A stretch of DNA of 64,000 nucleotides, taken from NCBI GenBank assembly GCA_010015745.1, contig ML978159.1, forward strand, positions 558,001-622,000, in the 5' to 3' direction. Made by a program: the position numbers and the translations under genes. Source of the stretch: Setomelanomma holmii. Its lineage: Eukaryota; Ascomycota; Dothideomycetes; Pleosporales; Phaeosphaeriaceae. Positions 44,172 through 55,928 of the stretch are shown here, piece after piece. Each line of letters starts with the position of its first letter. Position 1 is the stretch's first letter. The notes under the pieces were generated by a model that was not told where the DNA came from, made no database searches, and worked only from the letters and a program-made list of their open reading frames with translations.

Positions 44172-46343
44172 ATGCCTTCCGCCGCACCAGTCAACGGGAG
44201 CACTCCCAACCAGGCGGCCACCTCGACGGATGGCCTCTCTGCCAACGACAACATCCGCCGTTTTGCAGCTCCCAGCCGGCCATTGAGCCCGCCCGCCGCA
44301 CACACCCTCTTCCACCCCAAGACACGATGCTTCGTCTAGTAAGAGCCCCTGTTGCGAGTGCACATGGCGAGGACGGAGCTCTAACAACGTGCGAACAGCG
44401 GTCTGCAGCCCCGCGCCGTCCAGGGCATGCTCGACTTTGACTTCATCTGCAAGCGCAAGCAGCCCTCGGTCGCCGGTATCATCTACACATTCGGCGGTCA
44501 GTTCGTTAGCAAAATGTGCGTGCCAAGCTCCCGCTGCATGATTCAGGAACACAGCTAATAGAGCCATGCAGGTACTGGGGAACCAGCGAGACGCTGCTGC
44601 CCGTCTACCAGTCGGTAGACAAGGCCATTGCTAAGCACACCGATGTCGACACCGTCGTCAACTTTGCTTCCTCGCGTTCCGTATACCAGTCGACCATGGA
44701 GCTGCTCGAGTTCCCGCAAATCAAGTCAATCGCCATTATTGCCGAGGGTGTCCCTGAGCGAGTAAGTCCAATCTGGTAATTTTTGGGATGGAACTAGTTC
44801 TAACAGCTGCTAGCGTGCCCGAGAAATTCTTCACGTTGCCCAGAAGAAGGGTGTCACCATCATTGGCCCCGCTACCGTTGGTGGCATCAAGCCCGGCGCG
44901 TTCAAGATCGGCAACACTGGTGGTATGATGGACAACATTGTCGCCTCCAAGCTGTACCGCCCCGGCTCCGTCTCATACGTCTCTAAGTCGGGAGGTATGT
45001 CCAACGAGCTGAACAACATTATCGCCAACACCACAGACGGTGTGCTTGAGGGCGTCGCTATCGGTGGTGACAGGTACCCCGGTACCACCTTCATTGACCA
45101 CGTTCTGCGATACCAGGCCGACCCCGACTGCAAGATCATTGTGCTGCTCGGTGAGGTTGGTGGTGTCGAGGAGTACCGTGTGATCGAGGCTGTCAAGTCT
45201 GGTCAGGTCAACAAGCCCATTGTTGCTTGGGCTATTGGTACTGTCGCCGGCATGCTCAAGACTGAGGTGCAATTTGGCCACGCTGGTTCGTTCGCCAACT
45301 CCCAGCTCGAAACTGCTGTCACCAAGAACAACTCGATGAGGGAAGCGGGCATCTACGTACCCGAGACCTTCGAGGATATGCCTGCCACTCTTGCTCAGGT
45401 CTACCAGAAGCTTGTCAAGGACAGCATCATCAAGCCCAAGGCTGAGCCAGTGGTCCCTAAGATCCCCATTGACTACTCATGGGCACAGGAGCTCGGTCTC
45501 ATCCGTAAGCCTGCTGCCTTCATTTCCACCATTTCCGATGATCGTGGTCAGGAGCTGTTGTATGCTGGTATGCCCATCTCTGATGTTTTCAGAGAGGAGA
45601 TTGGCATCGGTGGCGTCATGTCTTTGCTCTGGTTCCGTCGCCGTCTCCCCAACTACGCCAGCCGCTTCCTCGAGATGGTGCTCATGTTGACCGCCGATCA
45701 CGGCCCTGCTGTGTCTGGGGCGATGAACACCATCATCACCACTCGTGCTGGCAAGGATCTCATCAGCGCCTTGGTTTCTGGTCTGTTGACCATTGGTTCG
45801 CGCTTCGGTGGTGCCCTTGACGGCGCCGCTGAGGAGTTCAGCAAGGCTTTCGACAAGGGTCTCAGCCCCCGTGATTTTGTCGACACCATGCGCAAGGAGA
45901 ACAAGCTCATCCCTGGTATCGGCCACAGGATCAAGTCCCGCAACAACCCCGATCTTCGTGTCGAGCTCGTTAAGGAGTACGTCAAGAAGAACTTCCCAAG
46001 CACCAAGCTGCTCGACTACGCTCTGGCTGTCGAGTCAGTCACCACATCGAAGAAGGACAACCTCATCCTCAACGTTGATGGCTGCATTGCTGTCTGCTTT
46101 GTCGACCTTGTCCGAAACGGCGGTGCTTTCACTCAGGAGGAGGCAGAGGACTACCTGAAGATGGGTGTCCTCAACGGTCTATTTGTCCTTGGTCGATCAA
46201 TTGGTCTCATTGCGCATTTCCTTGACCAGAAGAGGCTACGCACTGGCCTGTACAGGCATCCTTGGGACGACATTACCTACCTTCTGCCTTCCCTGCAGGG
46301 TGGCGCACCAGGCGCGGAGGGTCGTGTTGAGGTTACGTTGTAG
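44172..46343 (+). CDS. acl1: ATP-citrate lyase subunit 1 (CoA-ligase/citrate-synthase-like part)
   Basis: Four exons: 44172-44338, 44399-44515, 44572-44761 and 44814-46343, giving 667 residues. It carries the phosphohistidine site ([11 protein letters not shown], His about 314), the CoA-binding glycine-rich segments ([35 protein letters not shown]) and the C-terminal citrate-synthase fold ([22 protein letters not shown], ending [12 protein letters not shown]). Each intron junction rebuilds a conserved stretch: [22 protein letters not shown] and PERRAREIL. The N-terminal 40 residues are Pro/Ala/Ser-rich and variable. It acts with acl2, immediately upstream on the other strand. Confidence 0.96.
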
Positions 46344-46735
46344 ATGCAGTCATGTCATGAGAAAAAGGAATGGGTATATCCGGTTCTGGCCCTTGGAGCT
46401 TGATCTGAGCAGGCGTTTTGAGCGTGGTGGATTAGACAAAGTTTATGCACAGCATCGTGGGTCATTGTAGCACCAGCCGCTTGCTGTGGGCGGAGATATA
46501 GTTATTGTAATGCCACACGAACAATTATACACATATGCGCAGTCTCTTGTCGTAATCATCTTTTGCGATGTTCTTTGTTTTTGAATCGTCGTCATTCCTC
46601 AACATGCATATGTCCCATGCCATGCAATGCGGCATGCATGTCGTGCATACCCAACAACCCCACAGATAAGCACCCTATCTTTTCTGCCACAACCAACGCT
46701 CAACATACGTACCTTACCCCTCACTGCACTTTCCC
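46344..46735. other. Short intergenic between convergent acl1 and aldehyde dehydrogenase genes
   Basis: 3' flanks only. No supported feature. Confidence 0.5.
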
Positions 46736-48446
46736 TCACCAGTCCCCAACCAAAGGCCCTAACTTCCCTGACCAAGCCGCCAAACCCACGCCCACAACGC
46801 CCACTACCGCACTCAGCAGTCCCAACCTCGACCAGCCCTTGCCGACCCTCTGATCCTCTAGTTTCTCGCCGCGCTTAAACTTTGGTTTGCCGACTTTGAG
46901 TGCGAGCCCTGCTTTTGCGAGGTTGTATGGTGGGTAGCGGAAGGACATGACTATGTCTAAGAAGTCGGGGAGGCGCACGATTGTGCGCTTGTGTGTGAAT
47001 GTGTCGAAGCCGTAGCGGCCGTGGTAGGATCCGGAGCCGGAGTCGCCTGTGTGTAGGGATCGGTCAGGTGAGTGATTGGAGATGAGATGTGGTAGGGATA
47101 TGACGAGGATACGGTGCAAAATTAGGTAGGGTGAGTCAGGGGTGCTGAGAGGGAGAGAGACAGGAAGCTATTGGATTGCATTGGTGTTGTGAGGTGAGAT
47201 GAGGTGACTTACCGACTCCGCCGAATGGGGCTTCTTTTGCGCCGGCGTGAAGAAGTGTGTCGTTGATTGTTACGCCGCCGGATAAAGTGTGGTCGAGGAT
47301 GTAGTCGATCTCGCTTTGGTCGGTGCTGAAGATGTAGATTGCGAGCGGGTGAGGCATGGAGGATACGGTCTTGCAAGCCGTGATGTGATCTGCTTCGATG
47401 ATGGGGAGGATTGGGCCGAACAGCTCTTCTGAGAGCAGGGAGTCATTCATCTTGACGTTAGATACAATGGTGGGGAAGAGCTTTTTGGGATTGTCGTCCT
47501 TGCTCTTGCCACTTGACACAACTGTGCCATTGGTCTTTTCTAGCATGCCACTCAGCCGAGCGGCATTGCGCTCGTTGACGATGGTGCACATTTCGTCGGT
47601 CTGGCCGTTGGAGGAGAAGGTGTCGTTCCAGTACTTTATGCGTTCAAGGAACTTGGCGTGGACATCTGGATGCACGAATGTATGGTTCACTGAGAGACAA
47701 ATCTGTCCAGCATTCATGAACTTTGCAGCGCCAATCCGCTTCGCAGCCAGATCCACGTTCGCTGTCTTGGTCACGATCGCTGGTCCCTGACCGCCGAGTT
47801 CGAGCACCGTGGGCGTGAGATGCTTTGCTGTAGCTGCGGCTACGTGCTTCGCGACAGGCGTTGAGCCAGTGAAGAAGACGTGGTCGAACTTATGCGTGAG
47901 CATATACTGTGTCTCCGCCGCACCACCAGACACGAAAGCATAGGCCTCGGAATCCAAATACTTTGGTGCAAGACGACACATGAGCTCTGCAGAGTGCGCT
48001 GCAATCTCGCTCGGTTTAACGAGCGCGCAGCAACCCGCTGCAATCGCGCTAGCGAGAGGATGTAGTGTAAGACTGTCTGGGAAATTCCACGCTCCAATGA
48101 TGAAAGCTACGCCGCGCGGCTCCTGTCGTATAGTTGTCTTCCCGAGTTTGGAGAAGATGATGCCAGCATTGGGGACCTCATCTTTGGCCCACGACTCGAC
48201 ACTATCGATGTGGTACTCGATTTCTTCCAATAAGCCTTTTGTGGTGAAGCGAGACTCGAATTCAGGACGATTGAGGTCTGCTTTCAGTGCTGCAATAAAA
48301 GCGTCCGTGTTGTCGGCAACCAGCCAGTAGAGTTGCTTGAGTTGCCATTTGCGGTAGCGGAGGTCTTTTGTGCGATTGGACGCAAAGGTGGTGCGGAGAG
48401 TCGAGATGGCGGTGTCGACCTCCGATTTGCTGGTGTATGAAGCCAT
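46736..48446 (-). CDS. HFD1: Fatty aldehyde dehydrogenase with C-terminal membrane tail (Hfd1-like)
   Basis: Two exons, 48446-47213 and 47046-46736, give 514 residues. It is a class 3 aldehyde dehydrogenase that oxidises long-chain aldehydes with NAD(P). The NAD site FTGSTPVAKHV, the catalytic Glu (VLELGGQGPAIV), the catalytic Cys (NAGQICLSVNH) and the EELFGPILPI motif are intact. The intron (166 bases) lies inside FGGVGDSGSGSYHG and splits the Gly codon. The C-terminus adds a hydrophobic segment (LGLLSAVVGVVGVGLAAW) expected to anchor the enzyme in the outer mitochondrial, ER or lipid-droplet membrane, as for Hfd1 and ALDH3A2. Confidence 0.92.
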
Positions 48447-49736
48447 GGTCGTTCAAGTACTATGAGATCGCAAAAAAAGCTATTCTTGTGTAGAGACGTG
48501 ATGTTAGTTCAAGAAGAGATGTCGTAGTCCAGTCGTGGTTATGTTGTTAGTCCACGAGAGTTGCCATGTCCGGAGCTACGAATCGTTTTGTCCGGCCGAG
48601 GATGAGACCGCGAAGCCTTCACGTGAAACCATTGCGCAACCATGCAAGGAAAAGACCAAAATGCATCAACCACATCTCTTTTCAAATTCACGAGTCGCTG
48701 ATGGAAGGTCCGTTCGGAGAGCCTGATTCGACGACAGGTAGTAAATGGAGAGGTTACTGCGTTGTCCTCCCGTCCCCGAACTACCACGTGGGTCCTCCAA
48801 TAAGAAAGAGCATTGTAGTGATCCGTGTGCTGCTGACTTTTACACTGACTTTTACACATGCCCCAGTCCGCCTTGCCATTCTATCCGGTCGTGCAAACAC
48901 GTTGTTTCTCAGTTGTACAGCATGAACGCATCATTTCCACCCCACACCTCGAGTCTCGAGCATGCAGGTCCCACGGTTCCCCTGCCGCAGCCTTCCGCTG
49001 CTGACCAGAACCACGGGCAGTCCTCATGGCATGTATGGTCTGGAGCATGACGTCTGCTTCTCACCAGTCGCATCTTGATAAAGGTAGAATCGTTACCTCG
49101 GACGCCTGAGCTAAGCTAGGCACAGTATAATTAGCCAGTTACGGAGTTTGGCGCCCGGCTCACCACCCCACCCCAGCCTCGTCAATATATATCGGTGAGC
49201 ATTCGTGCTATCGCGAGGCACTCGCGTGATGGACAGCTTCATGGGAAGCTGTAGTTGCACGAATGCGGATGTCTACGATGTGCTGAAGCTTCGCAGGAAT
49301 GCGAATGCTTTGTCTTTGTTCACGAAGACTGCACCCAAACTGCTATAACCCACGGCTCTACCACATGCGGCCCGCTCGCTAACATCCAATACGATACAAC
49401 CACTTACGATGCCGAGAGAAGGGGGCTGCAGCTATGCTTAGCTACCCCGCCAGGATCCAGCTCCTCTAGCTCTGAGCTATCCGCCGATCGAGCTCACGAG
49501 CGCCTTGAACTTCATTGGGCGCACAGCTCTTTGTGCTGGCCTGATAAGCTGGTCAGCTCGTCATTTGCCTTGCGATGCATGAGCAACTGCATGCGAGCTT
49601 GTGATGTACCGGAAGAATAAGTAGTCTTGCCGTCCCAGGTGTGACTAAATTCAGCCTCGCTGCTGGTCTTCTCTTCGCTAGCACACTCGCATACCGTGCC
49701 CTTAGTGTTGAGTTACTCACATCACTCACACCCATC
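48447..49736. other. Intergenic between divergent genes, no supported gene
   Basis: Promoters of the aldehyde dehydrogenase and the phosphatase-like gene. A TATA-like run (aatatatatcgg) is at about 49182-49193. A motif-free Cys-containing frame at 49255-49620 is not called. Confidence 0.45.
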
Positions 49737-51533
49737 ATGTACAAGCTTGCGATTACGGCGCTGGCTGCAGCTTGGCTGGTCAGCGCGCAAGAGAATGATA
49801 CCAACTCCTACCATCCACATGCCGCTTTCGCATTCATCCGAACTGGCGAGCGCACGCCCATAATTCGGCCAGGCGCTGAGGTTCTTACGGCGCTGGGCGC
49901 AAGCCAGATGTTCAATCTTGGTCAAAACTTTCGGACGCGCTACATTGCTGGTACCTCACCCGGACAGCTTGGTGTCGAGCATATTGCAGGGATGTCGCAA
50001 AGTTTGAACAATGATCAGATCTTGGTTGAGGCGCTGAACTCGCCGTATCTTGTGTCATCCGCACAGGCCTTCATGCAGGGCCTGTACCCGCCGACCAACA
50101 TCGCCAGCGGCAATGGTTCTTCCATGAGCTCTACTGGCGGTCTTCTTGCAAACGGCTCAGCGATCGACTTTCCCTTGGGTGGATATCAATATGCGAATAT
50201 ACAAAGTTCAGGCTCGCTTGATCCGGAATCGATTTTCGTTTCGGGAACCACGAATTGTCCGAATGCGCAAAAAGCAGCTTTGACGTATTTCACGACGGAC
50301 AAATTCTATCAACAAAAAGCGGCGACCAAGGACCTTTACAGCAAATTGCCATTGGATTGGTTTGAGGGCAATCTGAGCAAGAATCAACTGTAAGCATGTA
50401 AGGGTTGTGACGCAATGTATCCAACTAATTTCGAAAACAGAGACTACACATATGCCATGGAGATCAGCGATTACCTTCAGTACCAGTACTTACACAATTC
50501 TACCATCTACCGAGCCCTTGCCAACGACTCCGCCTATGACGGCGTTTACGACCGAGTTCGCGATCTCGCTGACGAAGTGGGATGGTACGTCTACGGCAAT
50601 ACCTCTTCATTATCGACAGATGCAGACGACCAGGCAATTGCTGGCAAGACACTTGCAGCAGTCGTACTTGGCGCCTTCCAGAGACTCATTGTCGATAAGC
50701 TCAGTTCTGGCGATACGACCGACATGTCGTACCCGCTAAGCCTCTACTTTGGCGAGCAGGAGCCAATGGTCTCGCTGATCTCACTGATGATGGCTGATTA
50801 TCACGACACACGCTTCCGAGCAATCCCAACTTTCGGTTCTACCATGATCTTCGAACTCTTCAGCACAGGCGAAAACACAACCTTTCCCACAAACCAAGAG
50901 GATCTATGGGTGCGCTTCTACTTCCACAACGGCACGGGCTACATCAACAACCAACTCCTGGCGTTCCCAATCTTTGGAAACGGACCGTCGCGCATGGACA
51001 TGCAATGGCCAGAGTTCCAAGACATGTTCAGCCGCATCATGATGTCGACGCTGACTGACTGGTGCGAGACGTGCAATAGCCCAAGCCTGTTCTGCTGGGG
51101 TGTTGATGACAACAACATCACTCTTACCCTTTCCGCTTCAAAGGGAAAGCACTACCCGGTCTCACCAGCGGTCGGCGGTGTCATCGGTGCCATCGTAACT
51201 CTCGTAGTCGCTGGCCTTCTATTCGGCCTCGCAATGCTACTCGGTGGCGTCCGCTTGCATCGTGTCAAGAAGAATCAGAAATCCGAACTCGGCGGCTTCA
51301 AGGGCTCTAGCAAGCTCGCTTCAGACCCGGATCTCAGCATCGCGAAGAATGGCGCACCACCTGCGGGAATCAGCTTTGTTCCGGATAGCAAGCGGGGCCA
51401 TGAGCGGGTTGGTAGCTGGGAGTTGAGGCAGAAAGAATTTGGCAAAGAGACTGGTGATCAGTCGCGCAGGGAGAGCTTCGATGCTATCGATGCGGTCGCA
51501 ACTAAACCGGTCCAGCCTGAGGAGCGCGTTTAA
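49737..51533 (+). CDS. Histidine-acid-phosphatase-like membrane protein without catalytic residues
   Basis: Two exons, 49737-50389 and 50441-51533, give 581 residues. A signal peptide (MYKLAITALAAAWLVSAQE) precedes a histidine-phosphatase fold. The family signature RHGxRxP reads RTGERTP (AFAFIRTGERTPI), so the phosphorylated His is Thr. Where active enzymes have the acid/base HD pair, the sequence is YFGEQEPMVSLISL. The rest of the fold is kept, with many N-glycosylation sites and C-terminal Cys pairs (WCETCNSPSLFCWG). A membrane segment (GGVIGAIVTLVVAGLLFGLAMLLGG) and an 80-residue basic, Ser-rich cytoplasmic tail follow. This argues for a surface receptor or binding protein rather than an enzyme. 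The earlier frame start at 49641 is GTG, so the ATG before the signal peptide is used. Confidence 0.88.
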
Positions 51534-51953
51534 GCGTTGCTGGTCGTTTATCGCTGGTCGCGCACCAGGCAATGCTGGAGTTGCGATGGAAGGGAATATG
51601 GAAGGTTAGAGGAAGGGCTATTTGCTTCGTACGATCTTGATACCCGGCTTCAGAGCCATTTTGACGCTACTTGTACGATCACGACACTCTTTTATGACTG
51701 GAACGAAGTGGACTGCAGATGATGGCATGTATCCTCATGCTTGATGGGGCGTTCGTGCCGTGCCTCGATATGATAAGCATATCATACTGTCCCCAACGTC
51801 TTTCTTCACATCGTTGACTCATCACATTTTAGTTCGATCGCACGTTGCTCAACAGCTTTCTCTCTCACATCCTGCTGATTCAGTGTCAGACTGAGCCGGC
51901 TCGTCAATTATATCACGGTCAATTCTGCACCCTACCATCAATTGAATCCTCAA
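51534..51953. other. 3' flank of the phosphatase-like gene
   Basis: No supported feature. Confidence 0.45.
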
Positions 51954-52105
51954 GGACGCGTGGTCCAATAGTCATGACATTCATACCATACGGCTCACCT
52001 CTCTGGAGGTACATGGCCTTGGTTACTTCGACCGAGGCTGCAAGGAGCGCAAGGACGCCTGGCGCGAGCGATGTGAGATTTTCACGTTCGAATCTCGGCG
52101 TGTCC
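51954..52105 (+). other. Second tRNA-like Pol III locus, probably degenerate
   Basis: GGACGCG at the 5' end pairs with CGTGTCC at the 3' end at all seven positions (one G-U). An A-box-like TGGTCCAATAGTCATGAC follows directly. TTCAT after the D arm pairs with GTGAG (two wobbles) before the 3' part. A B-box-like CGTTCGAATC lies near the end, but only about three of five T-stem pairs form. T5 follows at 52114-52118. The layout and total length (152 bases), GATGTGAGA before the T arm and TCCAAT-T-run after the end closely resemble the locus at 40449-40597, so the two are probably related. It is either a decayed tRNA with an intron or a short tRNA-derived element. Confidence 0.3.
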
Positions 52106-52262
52106 AATGTTTCTTTTTGGTGATTGTTAGACATGACAGGAAGCTACTATCATATTCCGGTGTTTGATGGCACGTTTTGTAGCAAGCAGCAGCCTTTAAC
52201 TTCTGTATAACTCTTGTTCGCAGTGTCGCACCTTTTAGAACACACACACAAGCCTGAACACA

Positions 52263-52646
52263 ATGCCCAACGCTAATCAATACAGCTACAAACGCACGTT
52301 ACAACGAGCCCATTTATGTGAAGAGCTCGTGAAGGAAGCATGCGGTCAGTCTGCCTACTTGCCTCCGCAGCTATCAAAGTACAGGTCTGACCCGTGTACA
52401 GGACTCGTCCACGCCCTGTACCGCCCTCGACTAATACGCTGTCACAATATTGATGTCATAACTGGCATAGAGTGTCGTGGTACCAAGATCCTCTTTGTTA
52501 CACGAGCCATCGCATACAACGAAGACTACACGGACTGGGTGGTTGCGAAGACAGGAGAAGGTGAATGGTATACAGCCCACGTGAGTCTAGACAAGTTCGT
52601 GGATGAGCTGAGGAGGGAGTTCGGCACGTTGACCAGTGAGTTTTAG
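52263..52646 (+). CDS. Hypothetical 127-residue protein
   Basis: A single frame from ATG at 52263 to TAG. The product has ordinary composition for a soluble protein, with KRTLQRAHLCEELVKEACG, a central ITGIECRGTKILFVTRAIAY and the C-terminal SLDKFVDELRREFG helix. No signal peptide, membrane segment or known motif. Support is the length of the open frame, a start not far from a plausible leader, and absence of a competing gene. It could still be chance. Confidence 0.4.
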   Translation: MPNANQYSYKRTLQRAHLCEELVKEACGQSAYLPPQLSKYRSDPCTGLVHALYRPRLIRCHNIDVITGIECRGTKILFVTRAIAYNEDYTDWVVAKTGEGEWYTAHVSLDKFVDELRREFGTLTSEF

Positions 52647-52924
52647 ATTGCTACATGTCTGGCATTTGAGGCTGACGAGCTGCAGGTAACATAACCGGTC
52701 GTGACTGGACCGCAAGGCGGGGGTTTGGATTGGATGTGGCAAATGAAAGGCCCGGAGAGCACTGATCGGGAGAACCTATGATACATGGCGGTTGCAAAAT
52801 GCTCGTATCATGTCAGGGCTATTTAGTTTTGCCTCGGAGACACTTGATGTTCGCCTTTTGCATAAATGCGTAGACGGGATTTGAATAGGTGAGCAACAGA
52901 CTCTCATGATCCACAAGTCGACGT

Positions 52925-53811
52925 CTATCCAGCTTTATCATCAACCAATTTTCCACCCTCCCACATTCTTCGCATCATACCCTCGTACCTCGCCACATTA
53001 CTCGTGAAATGATTACAATGCGGCGTCCCCTCAAATTCCACCTCCACAACACCCCATCCATTCCCTCTCGCTGCGTCTGCATGAGCAACAATATCCTGCC
53101 ACTCCACGTGATCATCTACTTTCGAATACACGTAGCAAATCCTTCTTTCCTTTCTCTTCGCCCCAGTGACGTATTTGGCATCGAGCAGCGTGCGGCGCCA
53201 AAGGGTTTCGGGCTTCTCGTATCTTCCTATCGCAATGGACGTGAAGAGCATGATAAGGATGAATTGGCATATAACTGGACCGATGGTGTTTGCTAGTCCC
53301 TTTGGCATGGAGAGGAGCATTGAGTGATATGATTTCCAGTATTCGCCTCGCGCTGGTCCGCTATCGCACATCATCCCAACGATGGGAAGGGGCTTGCCGC
53401 GTTCTTCGCCGAGTTCGAGCAGGAGTTGAGTTGCGGAGTTGGTGCCTCCGTTCGAGAAAGTGTGCATCAGGATCTCTGGGTGTACCGCAGAAGTACCTTC
53501 GCCCGATTGGTCACATTCTTCTACCACAGCTCGAATGACCTGTACGGCCGGTCTGATCGCCTTTCGCTGTGCGGGATATGACGTCGTGACGATTGAGACA
53601 TCGGACTGAATGAGTAAGATCCTTGCACACGGCGTAACTGTTCGGTGAGCGAGGATATACTGTGAGGATGATTTGTCAGACCAAAAGTGGTTTAAGCCAC
53701 AGTTTACTAATAGAGACATGCCTTATTTATATGCTTCGGCGCTGCACCTAACCAAGTACAAAGAACCACAAGTTCTTCCGGCACGTGATCTGGAGGTATG
53801 TATAGTGACAT
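52925..53811 (-). CDS. DUF829/TMEM53-type alpha/beta-hydrolase-like protein, GC-AG intron
   Basis: Two exons, 53811-53722 and 53659-52925, give 274 residues. Exon 1 encodes MSLYIPPDHVPEELVVLCTW and LGAAPKHINK; exon 2 continues YILAHRTVTPCARILLIQSDVSIVTTSY. This is the conserved start of the DUF829 family (LVVLCTWLGA-x-KHIxKY ... ARILLIQS). The rest has HTFSNGGTN (nucleophile elbow, Ser in FSNGG), GMMCDSGPA, VYSKVDDHVEW (acid) and EGTPHCNH (His), so the hydrolase triad looks present. The joining intron, 53660-53721, starts GCATGT and ends CACAG, a GC-AG intron with a CTGAC branch site. A longer exon-2-only frame from ATG 53719 would replace the conserved start with unrelated residues, so the spliced model is preferred. 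A hydrophobic segment (ICQFILIMLFTSIAIG) lies in the middle. Function unknown. Confidence 0.8.
53660..53721 (-). other. GC-AG intron in the DUF829 gene
   Basis: 62 bases, AAG|GCATGT at the donor and CACAG at the acceptor, with CTGAC 15 bases before the end. It is needed to join PKHINK to YILAHR in frame. Confidence 0.7.
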
Positions 53812-54896
53812 TCAAGAACCGAGCTTCGAAAAGATTGGTACCGTATCATCCTGGGTGGAGACTGCCCTGCGGACTACCGTGGTAGTATGAACACTAGAGT
53901 CGACTGGAGATATACGTATTTCTCGAAGAATGCATCTTAACAATCTCGTCTTCCGTATTTGTACTTGTAAGGATGCCTCGGCAGCTCATGATTACTATAC
54001 TTTCGCCCATAGAATTGTGCCTTGAGATAAACAACTGGGCCGAAAGCGCACTATTGCTTTGGATGTAGTGCTTACAAGTCGACAATCCTTTGAGAAATGG
54101 TCTTTAGTCGTGATCGCTACGTGGTTGCGAAACGTGCCTTGGATTCTCTTCGCAAGGCTTGCCCGATTAGGAACAGCAATTGGAGGATCTAAAGCAACCA
54201 ACCAGAGTTTCGTAACAGACTTGAAGACGACTATACTCGCTATCAATCCTTGTTGGAAACTTAAGTTCCGTATCATAGCACACATTCTTTCACGTTCAAT
54301 GAGATGTAATTTGCGTGCCCTTTTGACAGCCGAGCCATTGCCAGTGCTCCAAAAGCTGTTGACAGAATAGAATTCCTTGTAGACCATGTTTGAAGGTCTT
54401 TCGAAGATGAAGTCGGCGTTATTCTTCGCCAGACCTAGCCTCCGCAAGGGTGTCTTTCTAGGCATCAAGCATGAACGCTTGAAAGCTCATGAGTTGGTGT
54501 TCTACAATGTCAGCACCCCTGTACCTTGGGCGTATTCATTTCGAACGTCGTCGATGAAGCGATCATCAATGTATGAGGCTTTAATGCCGCGAGCGGTGGT
54601 AAATTGCAAGGCAGCTTGAAATTGATGCATTCATCGTTGCCGGTTGTGGCATAGCTTGTCTGCACATCGTCTCAATACATCCCTTGGTATCCCAAGCCGT
54701 AGAAACTACAAACCCGGAGCCACTTGCAACCTGGCATGTCCATCACAAGTAATGGATGTCGGAGTCGAGTTGCTCGACGCGATACATCCTAGTGTGGAGA
54801 GAAAGGCTGGGCCACCCTTGCCCAAAGCGTTGTGCGTGCTATTAGAGGAACTGGGAAGGTGAAGTGAGGTCTATAACGCCCCGTTTGACTGCACCG
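53812..54896. other. Intergenic, no supported gene
   Basis: A leftward frame at 53995-54468 and short rightward frames have no recognisable motifs or joining exons. Possible decayed coding sequence cannot be excluded. Confidence 0.4.
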
Positions 54897-55928
54897 CTAC
54901 TCCTCTTTTTGCTCGCCCCTCTCCGGGTAGTATCCTCCGGCAAACTCTAGGCTCGCGCCCTCGAACTTCTCCGTCTTAACTTGCCTCCAAGCACTCCAGG
55001 GCATCCATCCACTTTTCTCGCTGATTGTAACCTCGATCGTTGCCAAAAAGCTCTCGCGACAGTAATTCGATCGATGGCCGTCCGCAAACGGCGCCGCAAG
55101 CCCAAACCACCCAGGCTCCCTAGGCGCTTGCGCCTTCAGGTCTAGCTTGTACCAGTAGTTATTGACCGAGAGGCTGAATGAGCTGTCAGGATAATCGATA
55201 TCGACGCTCATGAACGGACTGAAGACGTTCAATAATGACGCCGAAAATGGCGGCACGAAATCTAGATTCAGGGATGGACTTCGATATCCCAGCAGATATG
55301 CTGTTTGACCCAGTATCTTGCCTCCAGCGAGACAAACGCCCTTGTTCTCGCTCGCGTCCCAGGCTTGCACCCACATGTGCGCTTCGGGAAAGCTGTTCGC
55401 CCAGTTCTTTTCTTGGTGAAAGGTCGCATTTCCCGAACGATCTGAAACTGGTAATTCATCTCCAAGAGCAGGAATCGAGAGATCAAAGGTACACGGCGAG
55501 CACAGCGAATGCACATGCCAATGCAGCGGCAGTGGTAAATGAATCATCCAGCCCTCAGGTGTGCTTTTGCTCTTCGACCACGCCGTATACGTGTCGCTGT
55601 GTGCTTCGAAGCTCCAATCCTCGGCTGCCAATTCATAACTCGTCTTGCCCGCGCCGTTGGTGGTCATGTGCCCCAGTCCCGGTATGCGCAAATCGAAGGC
55701 TTTGGTGGCGGGATTAGTCACCACGTGCTCGATGCTGTCGACAAAGTGCTCGCGCTGGAATATTGGAGACCCAGACTTTGGGTAGTATGTGAATGAGACC
55801 ATGTATGGGCGTGTTGATGCTTTGGGGACGGAACATATTATCAGCGCGATGTGGGCGCCGCTGGAGAGGTCGAATTTGGAGTACCAGCCTTCGAATTTGG
55901 CGCTAGGATGAGGGGCGTAGTGTTCCAT
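54897..55928 (-). CDS. Tocopherol-cyclase-like family protein
   Basis: A single exon of 343 residues. It has the opening KFEGWYSKFDLSSGAHIALII and the central EKNWANSFPEAHMWVQAW, which fit the KFEGWYFK and EKNWGxxFPxxWxWxQ motifs of the tocopherol cyclase-like family, along with a PLPLHWHVHS segment and repeated aromatic beta strands. Tocopherol cyclases of plants and cyanobacteria make the chromanol ring of vitamin E; fungal relatives have no proven substrate and fungi are not known to make tocopherol, so an enzyme role here is open. No signal peptide. The start is the first ATG; the next gene begins 315 bases away on the same strand. Confidence 0.75.
   Translation of the reverse strand: MEHYAPHPSAKFEGWYSKFDLSSGAHIALIICSVPKASTRPYMVSFTYYPKSGSPIFQREHFVDSIEHVVTNPATKAFDLRIPGLGHMTTNGAGKTSYELAAEDWSFEAHSDTYTAWSKSKSTPEGWMIHLPLPLHWHVHSLCSPCTFDLSIPALGDELPVSDRSGNATFHQEKNWANSFPEAHMWVQAWDASENKGVCLAGGKILGQTAYLLGYRSPSLNLDFVPPFSASLLNVFSPFMSVDIDYPDSSFSLSVNNYWYKLDLKAQAPREPGWFGLAAPFADGHRSNYCRESFLATIEVTISEKSGWMPWSAWRQVKTEKFEGASLEFAGGYYPERGEQKEE

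Noticed and set aside
53660..53719. ATG at 53719 as the start of the DUF829 protein
   Set aside because: It would use intron sequence and lose the conserved LVVLCTWLGA start that lies just upstream in the right frame after splicing.
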